Assembly: GCF_001921865.1 (NCBI RefSeq) | Contig: NZ_MSCT01000008.1 | Location: 1 to 64,000 of the forward strand | Length of the DNA stretch: 64,000 bases | DNA from: Pseudomonas chlororaphis | Lineage (GTDB): Bacteria > Pseudomonadota > Gammaproteobacteria > Pseudomonadales > Pseudomonadaceae | Reading direction: 5' to 3' | Shown: piece after piece, positions 1 through 9,747 of the stretch | Layout of the letters: every line of letters starts with the position of its first letter | Numbering within the stretch: position 1 is the stretch's first letter | Notes under the pieces: model-generated | Database searches by the model: none | The model's input: only the letters and a program-made list of their open reading frames with translations | Told to the model about the DNA's origin: nothing | Program-made: the position numbers and the translations under genes

Positions 1-2465
1 GGTACCCAGACCAACACCCTGGGTACTACCACGGCGAGCACGATGGGCGGCGGTGCGACCTATTCGCCGACTACCGGGCTGACAGGTTTTAGCCAGCCGA
101 TCAACAGTGTCAGCGCTACGGGCGCCGTGGGAGCCACCACTGCACAAACCAGCGTCGCCGGTGCACTGAGTGCGTTGAATACGGACGTGGTGAACACCGC
201 CAACATCGCTGTGAAGTATGACGCGGCTGGCAGCAACACCATTACTTTGGGTGCTATTGGTGGGGTGGGCGGACCTGCAGGTGGGGTAACAATCACTAAT
301 TTGGCCCCAGGTACCTTGAGTGCTTCGTCGACCGATGCGGTGAATGGTTCTCAGCTGTTTACAACCAATGAGACTGTTAACAACATCGTGAATAACGGTG
401 CCGGTATTAAGTACTTCCATGCCGACTCGACCCTGGCGGATAGCGTTGCTAGCGGTACCGACAGCGTTGCTGTGGGACCTGAAGCCAGCTCGACGGCAAC
501 CAACTCTGTGGCCATCGGCAATGGTGCCGGTCGCCAGTGTGGCGGACTCGATTGCCCTGGGTAACGGCGCAACCACCGCAGCCGCGACTGCAACACCAAG
601 TGGTGCGATTAACGGCACCACCTACACCTATGCCGGAACGGCACCGGTGGGTGTAATGAGCGTGGGCACTGCCGGTAAAGAGCGTCAGATCACTAACGTG
701 GCGGCAGGCCAAGTCAGCGCTAGTAGCACTGACGCAATAAATGGCAGCCAGTTGTTTGCGACCAACACCGCGGTCGACGGTATCGGCACCAGCGTCAACA
801 ACATCGTCAACAACGGGGCAGGCATCAAGTACTTCCATTCCAACTCAACCTTGGCGGATAGCACTGCCAGCGGTACCGACAGCGTTGCTGTAGGGCCTGA
901 GGCCAGCTCGACGGCAACCAACTCTGTGGCCATTGGTAATGGTGCGGTCGCCAGCGTGGCGGACTCGATTGCGCTGGGTAACGGCGCAACCACTGCAGCA
1001 GCTACGGCTACCCCAAGTGGTGTCGTCAACGGCACCACCTACACCTATGCCGGAACGGCACCAGTGGGTGTGATGAGCGTGGGAACTGCTGGTAAAGAAC
1101 GGCAGATCACTAACGTGGCGGCGGGCCAAGTCAGCGCTAGTAGCACTGATGCGGTGAACGGTAGCCAATTGTTTGCCACCAACACCGCGGTCGACGGTAT
1201 CGGCACCAGCGTCAACAACATCGTCAACAACGGGGCAGGCATCAAGTACTTCCATTCCAACTCAACCTTGGCGGATAGCACTGCCAGCGGTACCGACAGC
1301 GTTGCTGTAGGGCCTGAGGCCAGCTCGACGGCAACCAACTCTGTGGCCATTGGTAATGGTGCGGTCGCCAGCGTGGCGGACTCGATTGCGCTGGGTAACG
1401 GCGCAACCACTGCAGCAGCTACGGCTACCCCAAGTGGTGTCGTCAACGGCACCACCTACACCTATGCCGGAACGGCACCAGTGGGTGTGATGAGCGTGGG
1501 AACTGCTGGTAAAGAACGGCAGATCACTAACGTGGCGGCGGGCCAAGTCAGCGCTAGTAGCACTGATGCGGTGAACGGTAGCCAATTGTTTGCCACCAAC
1601 ACCGCGGTCGACGGTATCGGCACCAGCGTCAACAACATCGTCAACAACGGCGCCGGTATCAAGTACTTCCATTCCAACTCAACCTTGGCGGATAGCACTG
1701 CCAGCGGTACCGACAGCGTTGCTGTAGGGCCTGAGGCCAGCTCGACGGCAACCAACTCTGTGGCCATTGGTAATGGTGCGGTCGCCAGCGTCGCCGACTC
1801 GGTTGCCCTGGGTAATGGCGCAACCACTGCTGCTGCGACAGCGACACCGAGTGGTGCGATTAACGGCACCACCTACACCTATGCCGGAACGGCACCGGTG
1901 GGTGTGATGAGCGTGGGGGCTGTTGGTAAAGAACGGCAGATCACTAACGTGGCCGCAGGCCAAGTCAGCGCCAGCAGTACCGATGCCATAAATGGCAGCC
2001 AGCTTTTTGGTACCAATACCGCGTTGACGACGCTCGGTACTCAGACCACGACCCTGGGTACTACCACGGCGAGCACGATGGGCGGCGGTGCGAGTTACTC
2101 GCCGGCTACCGGGCTGACGGGTTTCAGCCAGCCCATTAATGGGATCAGTACGAGTGGCGCTGTTGGCCCGACGACGGCGCAGACCAGTGTCGCCGGTGCT
2201 TTGAGTGCGTTGAATACAGACGTGGTAAACACTGCCAACATCGCCGTGAAGTATGACGCGGCTGGCAGCAACACCATTACTTTGGGTGCTATTGGAGGGG
2301 GTGGTGGACCTGCTGGCGGGGTAACAATCACTAATTTGGCCCCTGGTATCTTGAGCGCTTCGTCGACCGATGCGGTCAATGGCTCTCAACTCTTTGCCAC
2401 CAACGAGGCTGTTAACAACCTCATCAACAATGGTGTCAACAACAAGTACTTCCATGCCGAGTCGA
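1..2465 (+). repeat. Longer duplicated module (copies near 1-430 and 2036-2465)
   Basis: The segment beginning ACCCTGGGTACTACCACGGC occurs at 16 and again at 2051. Both copies continue through a similar stretch of about 400 bp encoding TASTMGGGA..YSP.TGLTGFSQPIN and the following stalk. The adhesin is therefore a higher-order repeat: this module, then the 417-bp array, then the module again. Confidence 0.75.
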
Positions 2466-4027
2466 CGTTGGCGGATAGCATTGCAAGCGGTACCGACAGT
2501 ATTGCTGTAGGGCCTGAGGCCAGCTCGACGGCGACCGACTCCGTGGCCATCGGCAATGGCGCCGTTGCCAATAAGGCGAACTCCGTTGCCTTGGGCGCCC
2601 ACTCGATCACCACCGTAGGCGCGCAAAGCTCCTACACCGCGTACCGGTTGGCGGGAGCTCAAACGTCAGTAGGGGAGATCGGCGTGGGCACCGCCTCAGG
2701 CAGCCGGAAAATTACCGGAGTGGCAGCGGGCAGTGCCGATACCGATGCAGTCAACGTTGCGCAATTGACGGCGTTGGGCAACCAGGTCGATCAAAACACC
2801 AGTGATATTACGACGCTCGATGGGCGAGTCACCACGGTGGCGAATACGGTCAATAACATCACCAATGGTGGAGGAATAAAGTACTTCCATACCGAATCTA
2901 CCAAGGCTGATTCCAGTGCCGACGGCACGGATTCGATCGCTGTCGGCGGCAACGCTAAAACCTCGGGAGCGGGTGCCATTGCCATGGGCGCCGACAGTAG
3001 CGCAGCGGCCGAGGGTTCGGTGGCCATTGGGCAAGGAGCGAAGTCGACCGCAAGTGGCAGTGCCGCGTTGGGTAAAGGCGCCAGCGATGACGGAAGGGGA
3101 GCGGAAACCTACGTTGGCAAATACTCGGGCGTTAATAACTCCACGAGCGGCACTGTTTCGATAGGCAATGCGGCGACCGGTGAAACCAGAACCCTTAGCA
3201 ATGTAGCCGATGCCAAGAAAGCCACCGATGCGGTGAACCTGCGGCAACTGGATGGGGCGGTTGTCGAGTCGAAAAAATATACAGATCAATCGGTCAGCAA
3301 TATCAATTCGGCCGTGGCCAATGTCGATGGTCGCGTCACTAAAGTAGAAGGGGATGTCACCAACATCAAAAATGGTGCGGATGGCATGTTCCAGGTCAAT
3401 AGTGGCAGCACGGCGACCAAGCCGGTGGCGTCTGGCAGCAACTCCACCGCCGGTGGAGCGGGAGCAACCGCTTCCGGCAGCAACAGCACGGCAGTGGGGA
3501 GTCATGCTCAAGCCACCGCCAGCAACACGGTGGCTATAGGCACTGGTTCGCAGGCGAGCGCGAAAAACTCGGTGGCATTGGGTAATGATTCGGTTGCTAA
3601 CAGAGAAAACAGCCTGTCGGTCGGTAGTGCGGGCAATGAACGCCAGATTACCAATGTGGCCGCCGGTACAAAGTCGACTGACGCCGTTAACTTTGATCAG
3701 TTGACTAAAAGCGTTACCAATATCACCAACAATGCCAATGCCTATACAGATCAGCGTTATTCCGAGTTGCGCCACGATCTGAAAAAGCAAGATGACACGC
3801 TCAGCGCCGGTATTGCCGGAGCGATGGCCATGGCCAGTCTGCCTCAGCCATATACAGCAGGCGCCAGCATGACCACGGTCGGTGTCAGTAACTATCGCGG
3901 GCAATCTGCGGTGGCTTTCGGTGTATCCCATATATCGGATAACGGCCGCTGGGTCAGCAAGTTGCAGGGAAGCAGCGATACGCAAGGTCAGGTCGGAGTT
4001 GCCCTTGGCGTCGGTTACCAATGGTAG
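1..4027 (+). CDS. YadA-like trimeric autotransporter adhesin, 5'-partial, one frameshift
   Basis: This is an outer-membrane trimeric autotransporter (type Vc) whose N-terminus lies outside the window. The visible protein is made of YadA head motifs of the type SVAIGNGA/SIALGNGA, neck motifs DAVNGSQLFATN, and stalk segments with heptad-like NNIVNNG stretches. The C-terminus (about 3,745-4,024) is a YadA anchor: a short coiled coil (YTDQRYSELRHDLKKQDD) followed by four-strand barrel sequence ending in an aromatic residue (GVGYQW). Reading is in frame 1 from base 1 to about 526, then frame 2 to the TAG at 4025. The shift comes from one extra C in the run at 526-528 (AATGGTGCCGGTCGCC), where the later copies read AATGGTGCGGTCGCC. 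It may be a consensus error, a pseudogene mutation or a repeat-associated switch. Family assignment is firm; ligand unknown. Confidence 0.9.
430..2045 (+). repeat. Tandem 417-bp (139-aa) head/neck repeats in the trimeric adhesin
   Basis: The same codon of the repeat (ACC, before the motif LADS) falls at 430, 848, 1265 and 1682, giving spacings of 418, 417 and 417 bp. The units starting at 848 and 1265 are almost identical at the DNA level, silent sites included. That indicates very recent duplication or gene conversion. The 418-bp first interval contains the frameshifting base. Confidence 0.9.
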
Positions 4028-4060
4028 TTGGTCGATGAGTTGAAGCTTCATGTCGAATGC

Positions 4061-4085
4061 TCAGCGGGACGATAAGTCCCGCTGG
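4061..4085 (+). terminator. Hairpin after the adhesin gene
   Basis: Perfect 8-bp stem AGCGGGAC (4063-4070) and GTCCCGCT (4076-4083) with loop GATAA, 35 bases past the adhesin stop. Only a poor T-tract follows (ACTTTGCG), so it may be a weak terminator or an mRNA-end hairpin. Confidence 0.45.
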
Positions 4086-4170
4086 GAACTTTGCGAGAGT
4101 GGCAGCATTTAGAGAAATTGGTTACTGCCGAAGCAAAGCGTTTTTTGCATACATTGGATATAGGTGGTTT

Positions 4171-5046
4171 ATGAAAGCTAAGGTGTTTATTCAACTTTTG
4201 GTTTTGTGCTTTCTTTTGGTTTCAGGCTGTGGTTTTGGCAAGAGTGAGTCGGAGAAAGTTTCATCCCTGCCGCGGGGATGGATAAGGGTTCCTGCACAGG
4301 CAATTATCCAGGATGCCGTGTTGGAGCTTGCTCCACTGTTTAATGGACAGAGAAATTACATCTTTGCCGGGAAGGCTTGTGCACTGGCAAGGGGAGAAAC
4401 CAGCACCGATAAAATAAAGGACGCCTTGAGCAAGGAGGGGGCGGAGCGCGCGGCCAAAGAAACGATGACGCCCGAGCAGCTTGCTGTTCTGCTGGGTGGT
4501 GATCTCCAGGCGCAAGCAACAGTCTGCGCAGCGTTTCTGGCGACCTCGGTGATTATGCCCGTCGACGTCACTGAGTTCACGACGCCTGTCCCGGCTGCTG
4601 GAGATCGCGCGGACCCGATGAAGCAACAGGCGCTGCAGGTCAACAACGACATGCTGGCCCAGGTACTGCCGGCTAAATATGCAGTGGCCGGGGCGAACTC
4701 CGAGATATTTGCATTGATTGGCAGCGAGTTGCAAAGGCGGCCTGGATTGTCGCTTCGTAACTATCGGGACATTACCAAAGAGCTTTTTTCAAAACTCTCA
4801 AGGAAGTACCTGGCTCGCTTGGAGCAGTACCGACCGCTCCCGACCACCCAATTTAAGTTGATCCAGTTGAATGACGATCACTTCACCTTTTCCACCTCGA
4901 CCGGAGGGGTGTTTGACTACAGCCGCGATGGCCTGGTGTTACGCCAGAGAGGTGTTGTGATGTATGGGGAAGGTGTGCTGATCGGCAATGCCTATCCCGT
5001 TGACGTTGCGTACTTTCCCGATACAGAAAAGTTGTTATCGCCATAA
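4171..5046 (+). CDS. Putative lipoprotein downstream of the trimeric adhesin
   Basis: A 291-aa protein of unknown function. ATG at 4171 is chosen over the longer upstream reading because it follows an AGGTGG Shine-Dalgarno and starts a clean lipoprotein signal, MKAKVFIQLLVLCFLLVSGC, with lipobox LVSGC and Cys20. Gly at +2 predicts no inner-membrane retention (by the Lol rule known for enterobacteria). The mature part has no motif I recognise; it contains two more cysteines and a mixed alpha/beta composition. It lies 143 bp past the adhesin stop and 30 bp before the REC-EAL gene on the same strand. Lipoproteins next to trimeric autotransporters (for example SadB beside SadA) can assist adhesin export; a similar role here is inference from position only. 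Confidence 0.75.
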   Translation: MKAKVFIQLLVLCFLLVSGCGFGKSESEKVSSLPRGWIRVPAQAIIQDAVLELAPLFNGQRNYIFAGKACALARGETSTDKIKDALSKEGAERAAKETMTPEQLAVLLGGDLQAQATVCAAFLATSVIMPVDVTEFTTPVPAAGDRADPMKQQALQVNNDMLAQVLPAKYAVAGANSEIFALIGSELQRRPGLSLRNYRDITKELFSKLSRKYLARLEQYRPLPTTQFKLIQLNDDHFTFSTSTGGVFDYSRDGLVLRQRGVVMYGEGVLIGNAYPVDVAYFPDTEKLLSP

Positions 5047-5076
5047 ACCTGGTCGATATAAAAGTGAGGTCTCGAT

Positions 5077-6321
5077 ATGCCAGCCCTTTCCTTGCGAATA
5101 CTTGTGCTTGATGCTGATCCGCAGCGACGTATTGAAGCAACCGACATATTGACGCGTATGGGGTGTCGCGAGGTGTTTGTCGCGGCGAACTGTGGGCAGG
5201 CGCTGGCTGTTGTCGAACAGGTGGGAGCCATAGACATTGCCTTATGCGATATGCGCGACGAGGGAAAGGACAGCCTGAGGTTTTTGCAGGTGGCAGGCGC
5301 ATCTGGATTGCTTCGCTCAATAATCATTACCTGTTCATTGTCTGATGAAGTCAAAGCCATCCTGACACAGTTGAGCAACATCCTCGGGGTGGCTTATCTC
5401 GGTGAGATCAATAAGCCCTTTAACTATGATTTGCTCGCTGAAACGGTAATCAGTTATTGGGAGCATCTTCATTCGGACTCTCCGGCGGTACCTACGGATG
5501 GGGTATTTGCCAGTGAGGACGATGTGCGTAACGCCATCGCCTCAAAACAGATCATTTCCTACTTTCAACCGAAGTTTAATCTGGCAACAGGGCAGGTTTT
5601 GGGCGTTGAGGTACTTGCCCGGTGGAAGCACCCCGAGCGTGGGGTGCTTTCACCGCATTTTTTCTTACCGACGGTCAGGCGCTGTGGTTTATTGAATACG
5701 CTACTTTTCTTACAACTTCAGCAAGGCTTGAGCATGCAGCAACAGGCGCTGAATCGTGGCTATCCGATCAGTATTTCGTTCAACCTGGAGGCGGCGCAGT
5801 TGACCAGCAGTGGTTTTATAGAGCGGGTGACCCAAGCGCTTGCTGCGTACGAATTGCCTGGTGAGAAAGTGATTTTCGAACTGACGGAGAACGGCATTCT
5901 AGAAGACCACGTTTCTTGTGTGGAGCGCTTGAAGCAACTGAGCGCCATGGGGTGTGGCATATCGATTGATGATTTCGGCTCGGGGTTTTCATCATTGCAT
6001 CGACTGTGCGAACTGCCATTTACCGAGATAAAGCTCGATTCGGAGTTCGTTCGCGAGATGAACAACGGCTCCAAGAGCCGCGCGATCATCAGGGGAACCG
6101 TTGCCTTGGGGGAGGCCTTGAGTATTCCTGTGATTGTCGAAGGGATCGAGACCGAGGAGCAGAGGCAAAGCCTGGTGGCAATGGGGGTGAGGCTTGGCCA
6201 AGGGTATTTGTGCGCTCGGCCCATGGACTGTCAGAGCCTTCTTGCCTGGCTGGACAACCACCAAGCGCCCGGGCATCCGAGAAAAACCAGAATGAACGCC
6301 AAACAGGAGGGCGTGCTGTGA
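5077..6321 (+). CDS. Response regulator with REC and EAL domains (c-di-GMP phosphodiesterase type)
   Basis: A 414-aa RocR/PvrR-like protein. The receiver domain (about 5-125) has acidic residues D12/D14, phospho-acceptor D58 (IALCDMRD) and K113 (NKPF). The EAL domain (about 150-400) has EVL instead of EAL at 178-180, but keeps the other c-di-GMP and metal residues: N236, E268 in FELTEN, the DDFGSG loop at 298-303, K319 and E355 (VEGIET). Phosphodiesterase activity is therefore plausible. It would be activated by an unlinked histidine kinase, since none is encoded beside it. It follows the lipoprotein by 30 bp and overlaps the next small ORF by 4 bases. Its place behind a surface adhesin suggests control of attachment through local c-di-GMP (inference). 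Confidence 0.9.
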   Translation: MPALSLRILVLDADPQRRIEATDILTRMGCREVFVAANCGQALAVVEQVGAIDIALCDMRDEGKDSLRFLQVAGASGLLRSIIITCSLSDEVKAILTQLSNILGVAYLGEINKPFNYDLLAETVISYWEHLHSDSPAVPTDGVFASEDDVRNAIASKQIISYFQPKFNLATGQVLGVEVLARWKHPERGVLSPHFFLPTVRRCGLLNTLLFLQLQQGLSMQQQALNRGYPISISFNLEAAQLTSSGFIERVTQALAAYELPGEKVIFELTENGILEDHVSCVERLKQLSAMGCGISIDDFGSGFSSLHRLCELPFTEIKLDSEFVREMNNGSKSRAIIRGTVALGEALSIPVIVEGIETEEQRQSLVAMGVRLGQGYLCARPMDCQSLLAWLDNHQAPGHPRKTRMNAKQEGVL

Positions 6322-6533
6322 GCCGTTACAAGGAACAGTATGAAACCCGTCTGTGGAGAGAACTCAAGGAGCAGTTCGACGTGTTGAAAAGCATGGACGG
6401 GCTGGTGATCGACTGCGAAGTAAAATCGGCGGTCCGGGCGAATATCAAGTTGAGGATCAGAGAACTGGAGGTATTGGCCGCGAAGGGCGACCTGGAGTGC
6501 TCGGTGATGGAAATGTCCGGAAAAAGCCGATAG
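6318..6533 (+). CDS. Small 71-aa protein translationally coupled to the REC-EAL gene
   Basis: GTG at 6318 overlaps the TGA of the REC-EAL gene (GTGA) and is preceded by AGGAGG at 6305-6310 with 7-base spacing, so a real coupled start is likely. The product begins MSRYKEQYETRLWRELKEQF and is charged, probably helical throughout, with no signal peptide, membrane segment or motif I recognise. The open frame extends further upstream inside the EAL gene, but that part is a shadow. Translational coupling suggests the product works with the REC-EAL protein, perhaps as a partner or regulator; function unknown. Confidence 0.65.
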   Translation: MSRYKEQYETRLWRELKEQFDVLKSMDGLVIDCEVKSAVRANIKLRIRELEVLAAKGDLECSVMEMSGKSR

Positions 6534-6592
6534 CGGTCTTGGGCTGCGGTTATTGAGACAATGGCGGTCCAACGCTGTCAGCGACTTTCCTC

Positions 6593-6633
6593 CAGGCGAA
6601 AAAAAACGGGTGCAGCCACCGACGCTGCACCCG
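6593..6633 (-). terminator. Rho-independent terminator of the gbu transport operon
   Basis: Ten-bp perfect stem CGGGTGCAGC (6607-6616) / GCTGCACCCG (6624-6633) with a 7-nt loop. On the minus strand it is followed by a run of eight U (the A-run just before 6607). It lies 32 bases past the stop of the symporter gene. The poly-T is on the minus-strand side only. Confidence 0.88.
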
Positions 6634-6665
6634 CCGAAGAAAAAAGTACGGCGTCTGACCTGGGG

Positions 6666-8045
6666 TCAGATCGCGCTGGCCAGTGTCGCCGGGCGACGGG
6701 ACAGCAGGCTGACCACCACGAAGCTGATCAGGCCGATGGCCAGGCTGTAGTAGATCGGGGTGTTGGCATCCAGGCCGTCCTTGAACATGAAGACCAGTGC
6801 GGTGATGAAACCCAGGCCCATGCTGGCGATGGCGCCGGCGGTGGTCGCGCGTTTCCAGAAGATCGCGCCGATCAGCGGGATCAGCATACCGCCCACCAGC
6901 AGGTTGTAGGCCAGGGTCAGGGCACTGATTACGTCATTCACCACCAGGGCGATGCCCAGCACCCCGATGCCGGTCAGCAGGGTGAACAGGCGGTTGATGG
7001 CCAGGCTCGACTGCTTGCCGCCGCGCAGCTTGGGCAGCAGGTCTTCGGTCAGGGTGGTGGAGGCGGCCAGCAGGCCGGCGCTGGCGGTGGACATCATGGC
7101 GGCCAGGGCCGCGGCGATCACCAGGCCGCGGATGCCGTCCGGCAGCGAGGCTTTGACGATGGCGGCGAAGGCGTTGTTGACGTTGTCCAGGTCCGGCAGC
7201 AGGACATGGGCGGCCATGCCGATCAGGGCGCAGGCCAGGCCGTAGAGGATGCAATAGAAGCCGGCGAGGGTGCCGGCGTATTGCGCGACTTTCTCGGTCT
7301 TGGCGGTGAACACCCGTTGCCAGATGTCCTGGCCGATCAGGATGCCGAAGAAGTAAATCATGAAGTAGGTGACGATGGTGTCCCAGCCGATGGTGGTGAA
7401 GCTGAAGCTCGCCGCCGGCAGCTTGGCCACCAGCTCGTCCCAGCCGCCGACGCGGTACAGGCAGATCGGCAGCAGGATGAACATCAGGCCGACGGTCTTG
7501 ATCACGAACTGGACGATGTCGGTCAGGGTCAGCGACCACATACCGCCGATCGCCGAGTAGATCACCACCACGCCGCCGCCCAGCAGCACCGAGATCCAGA
7601 ACGGCAGGCCGAACAGCACTTGCAGGACGGTGCCGATGGCGAGGATCGAGGTCACGCCGATCATCAGCGCGTAGGCCAGCATGATCACCGCGCTGGCCTG
7701 GCGGGCCATCGGGTTGTAGCGTTTTTCCAGGACCTGGGTGACGGTGAAGATCCGCAGCTTGAGCAGCGGCTTGGCCAGCAGCAGGTTGAGGGCGATGATG
7801 CCCAGGCCCAGCGCGGCGCACAGCCAGAAGCCGGAGATGCCGTGGACATAGCCCAGGCGCACGGTGCCGACGGTGGACGCGCCGCCCAGCACGGTGGCGG
7901 CCATGGTGCCCATGTACAGGGTCGGGCCCAGGTTGCGGCCGGCCACCAGGTAGTCCTCGTGGGTCTTGGCCTTGCGCATGCCGTAATAGCCGAGCACCAG
8001 CATGGCGGCGGCATAGATGAGTACGACGAATAGATCTAGAGCCAT
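6666..8045 (-). CDS. Sodium:solute symporter (SSS family)
   Basis: A 459-aa membrane protein with about 13 hydrophobic segments and SSS-family features: N-terminal YLVAGRNLG, GGASTVGTVRLGYVHGISGFW in the TM2-TM3 region, and a conserved glycine-rich core. It is the last gene of the minus-strand gbu operon, 135 bp after the NCS1 permease gene with one REP palindrome between them. The P. aeruginosa locus PA1418-PA1422 has the same order, so it is probably an uptake system for guanidinobutyrate or a related compound. The exact substrate is not visible in the sequence. A hairpin TCTGACC-TGG-GGTCAGA (6653-6669) covers the stop codon. Confidence 0.88.
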   Translation of the reverse strand: MALDLFVVLIYAAAMLVLGYYGMRKAKTHEDYLVAGRNLGPTLYMGTMAATVLGGASTVGTVRLGYVHGISGFWLCAALGLGIIALNLLLAKPLLKLRIFTVTQVLEKRYNPMARQASAVIMLAYALMIGVTSILAIGTVLQVLFGLPFWISVLLGGGVVVIYSAIGGMWSLTLTDIVQFVIKTVGLMFILLPICLYRVGGWDELVAKLPAASFSFTTIGWDTIVTYFMIYFFGILIGQDIWQRVFTAKTEKVAQYAGTLAGFYCILYGLACALIGMAAHVLLPDLDNVNNAFAAIVKASLPDGIRGLVIAAALAAMMSTASAGLLAASTTLTEDLLPKLRGGKQSSLAINRLFTLLTGIGVLGIALVVNDVISALTLAYNLLVGGMLIPLIGAIFWKRATTAGAIASMGLGFITALVFMFKDGLDANTPIYYSLAIGLISFVVVSLLSRRPATLASAI

Positions 8046-8143
8046 GATGGCGTGTCTCCGATTGTCTTTCTTATAGAGGCTTGCTGCGGGGCCGGACGTG
8101 CTCGCGACCGGCGCGACGCGGGCATGGAAAGGCCGCGGGCGCC

Positions 8144-8168
8144 AGCGCGAGCAAGCTCGCTCCTGCAG
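8144..8168 (+). repeat. Single REP palindrome
   Basis: GCGAGCAAGCTCGCTCCTGC matches the REP repeated elsewhere in the window (for example 11336-11399). It stands alone between the symporter and permease genes; its would-be partner upstream (near 8100) is degenerate. Confidence 0.8.
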
Positions 8169-8180
8169 GTCATGCGTGAG

Positions 8181-9692
8181 TCAGGCGGGTTGGCGCATGA
8201 CCGGTTTGGCGAGCGAATCCGTGCTCTTGCTGCGTGGATCGTTGGGGCCGTAGACCGCGGCCGGTTCCGGGAACAGGTTGAGCAGCGCCAGGTACACCAG
8301 CGAGGCCAGGCCCAGGGTTACCGGCAGGCTGATGTCGATGCCGTCGGCCAGGTTGCCCAGCGGGCCGACGAATTGCCCCGGCAGGTTGACGAAACACAGG
8401 CCGACCAACGCGCTGGGAATCCAGGCGCCGAGGCCGCGCCAGTTCCAGCCGTGCTGGAACCAGTAGCGGCCGCCTTGTTCGCCGCGGGTGAAGACTTGCA
8501 GGTCGTCGGGGCAGTAGAAGCCGCGGCGCACCAACAGGCCGATCAGCATGATCACCATCCACGGGGTGGTGCAGGTGATGATCAGCACGGCGAAGGTCGA
8601 CACGCTCTGCACCAGGTTGGCGGCGAAGCGCCCGATAAAGATGAAGGCGATCGACAGCACGCCGATCAGCAGGGTCGCCTTGACCCGCGACAGCACCCGT
8701 GGGAACACGCTGGACATGTCCAGCCCGGTGCCATACAGCGAAGTGGTGCCGGTGGACATGCCGCCGATCACCGCGATCAGGCACACCGGCAGGAAGAACC
8801 AGCTCGGCGAGACGGCCAGCAGGCCGCCGACGTAGTTGTTGGCGGCGATGTAGTCGGGCGCCTTGATCGCCACGATGGTGGCGGTGGCCAGGCCGAACAG
8901 GAACGGAATCAGGGTTGCGAGCTGCGCGGCGATCACCGCCAGCATGATCCGGCCCTTCGGCGTCTCGCGGGGGATGTAGCGCGACCAGTCGCCGAGGAAC
9001 GCGCCGAAGGAAATCGGGTTGCTCATGGCCACCAGCGCGGCGCCGATGAAGGCCGCCCAGAAACCGGCCTGGCCCAGGGCCACGGTGCCGGCGAAGTGGC
9101 TGTCGAAGGCCGGCGCGAAAGCGAAGATCCCCAGCAGGAACAGCAGGCTCGCCGCCCAGACTGCGATGCGGTTGACCCACAGCATGAAGCGAAAGCCGTA
9201 GATGCACACGGTCAGTACCAGGATCGCGAACAGGCCGTAGGCCAGGCCCAGGGTCAGGTCGGTTTCCGGCAGGTCGACCAGGCGCTTGGCGCCGCCGACC
9301 AGGGCGTCGCCCGAGCTCCAGACGGAGAGCGAGAAGAAGGCGATGGCGGTGAGCAACGACAGGAACGAACCGACGATCCGCCCGTGCACGCCGAAGTGCG
9401 CGCCGGAGGAGACCGCGTTGTTGGTGCCGTTGATCGGGCCGAACAGGCCCATCGGCGCGAGGATCAATGCCCCCAGGATCACGCCCAGCACGATCGCCCA
9501 GACGCCCGCCTGGAAGGACAGGCCGAACAGCACCGGGAAACTGCCGAGCACGGCGGTGGCAAAGGTATTGGCGCCGCCGAAGATCAGGCGAAACAGGTCG
9601 CTGGGCCGGGCGTCGCGTTCATGGTCCGGGATCTGTTCGACCCCGTTGGTTTCGATGCTGCTAAGGCTTTTTTCTTTGTTGTTGTTATTCAT
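8181..9692 (-). CDS. Purine-cytosine permease-like transporter (NCS1 family)
   Basis: A 503-aa polytopic inner-membrane protein with the NCS1 pattern: a charged N-terminus (GVEQIPDHERDARPSDLFRLIFGGANTFATAVLGSFPVLFGLSFQ), about 12 transmembrane segments and the SNPISFGAFLGDWSRYIP motif near the middle. The start has GGAG six bases upstream. It lies between the NTF2-like gene (55-bp gap) and the symporter gene in the guanidinobutyrase operon, matching PA1419 in order. It is likely an importer of a nitrogen compound used by this operon; substrate not determined. Having two unrelated transporter families in one short catabolic operon is notable. Confidence 0.88.
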   Translation of the reverse strand: MNNNNKEKSLSSIETNGVEQIPDHERDARPSDLFRLIFGGANTFATAVLGSFPVLFGLSFQAGVWAIVLGVILGALILAPMGLFGPINGTNNAVSSGAHFGVHGRIVGSFLSLLTAIAFFSLSVWSSGDALVGGAKRLVDLPETDLTLGLAYGLFAILVLTVCIYGFRFMLWVNRIAVWAASLLFLLGIFAFAPAFDSHFAGTVALGQAGFWAAFIGAALVAMSNPISFGAFLGDWSRYIPRETPKGRIMLAVIAAQLATLIPFLFGLATATIVAIKAPDYIAANNYVGGLLAVSPSWFFLPVCLIAVIGGMSTGTTSLYGTGLDMSSVFPRVLSRVKATLLIGVLSIAFIFIGRFAANLVQSVSTFAVLIITCTTPWMVIMLIGLLVRRGFYCPDDLQVFTRGEQGGRYWFQHGWNWRGLGAWIPSALVGLCFVNLPGQFVGPLGNLADGIDISLPVTLGLASLVYLALLNLFPEPAAVYGPNDPRSKSTDSLAKPVMRQPA

Positions 9693-9747
9693 GATCTGCT
9701 CCGATCATTCAGGCGCGCTCGTCGTTCGCGAGCGTCACCTTGTTTGG

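Noticed and set aside
4057..4170. Longer start for the lipoprotein gene
   Set aside because: The added 38 residues overlap the post-adhesin hairpin, lack a ribosome-binding site and would bury the lipoprotein signal.
6561..8033. 490-codon frame on the plus strand over the symporter gene
   Set aside because: Composition is Gln/Gly/Asp-rich nonsense, and the minus strand gives a clear SSS transporter.
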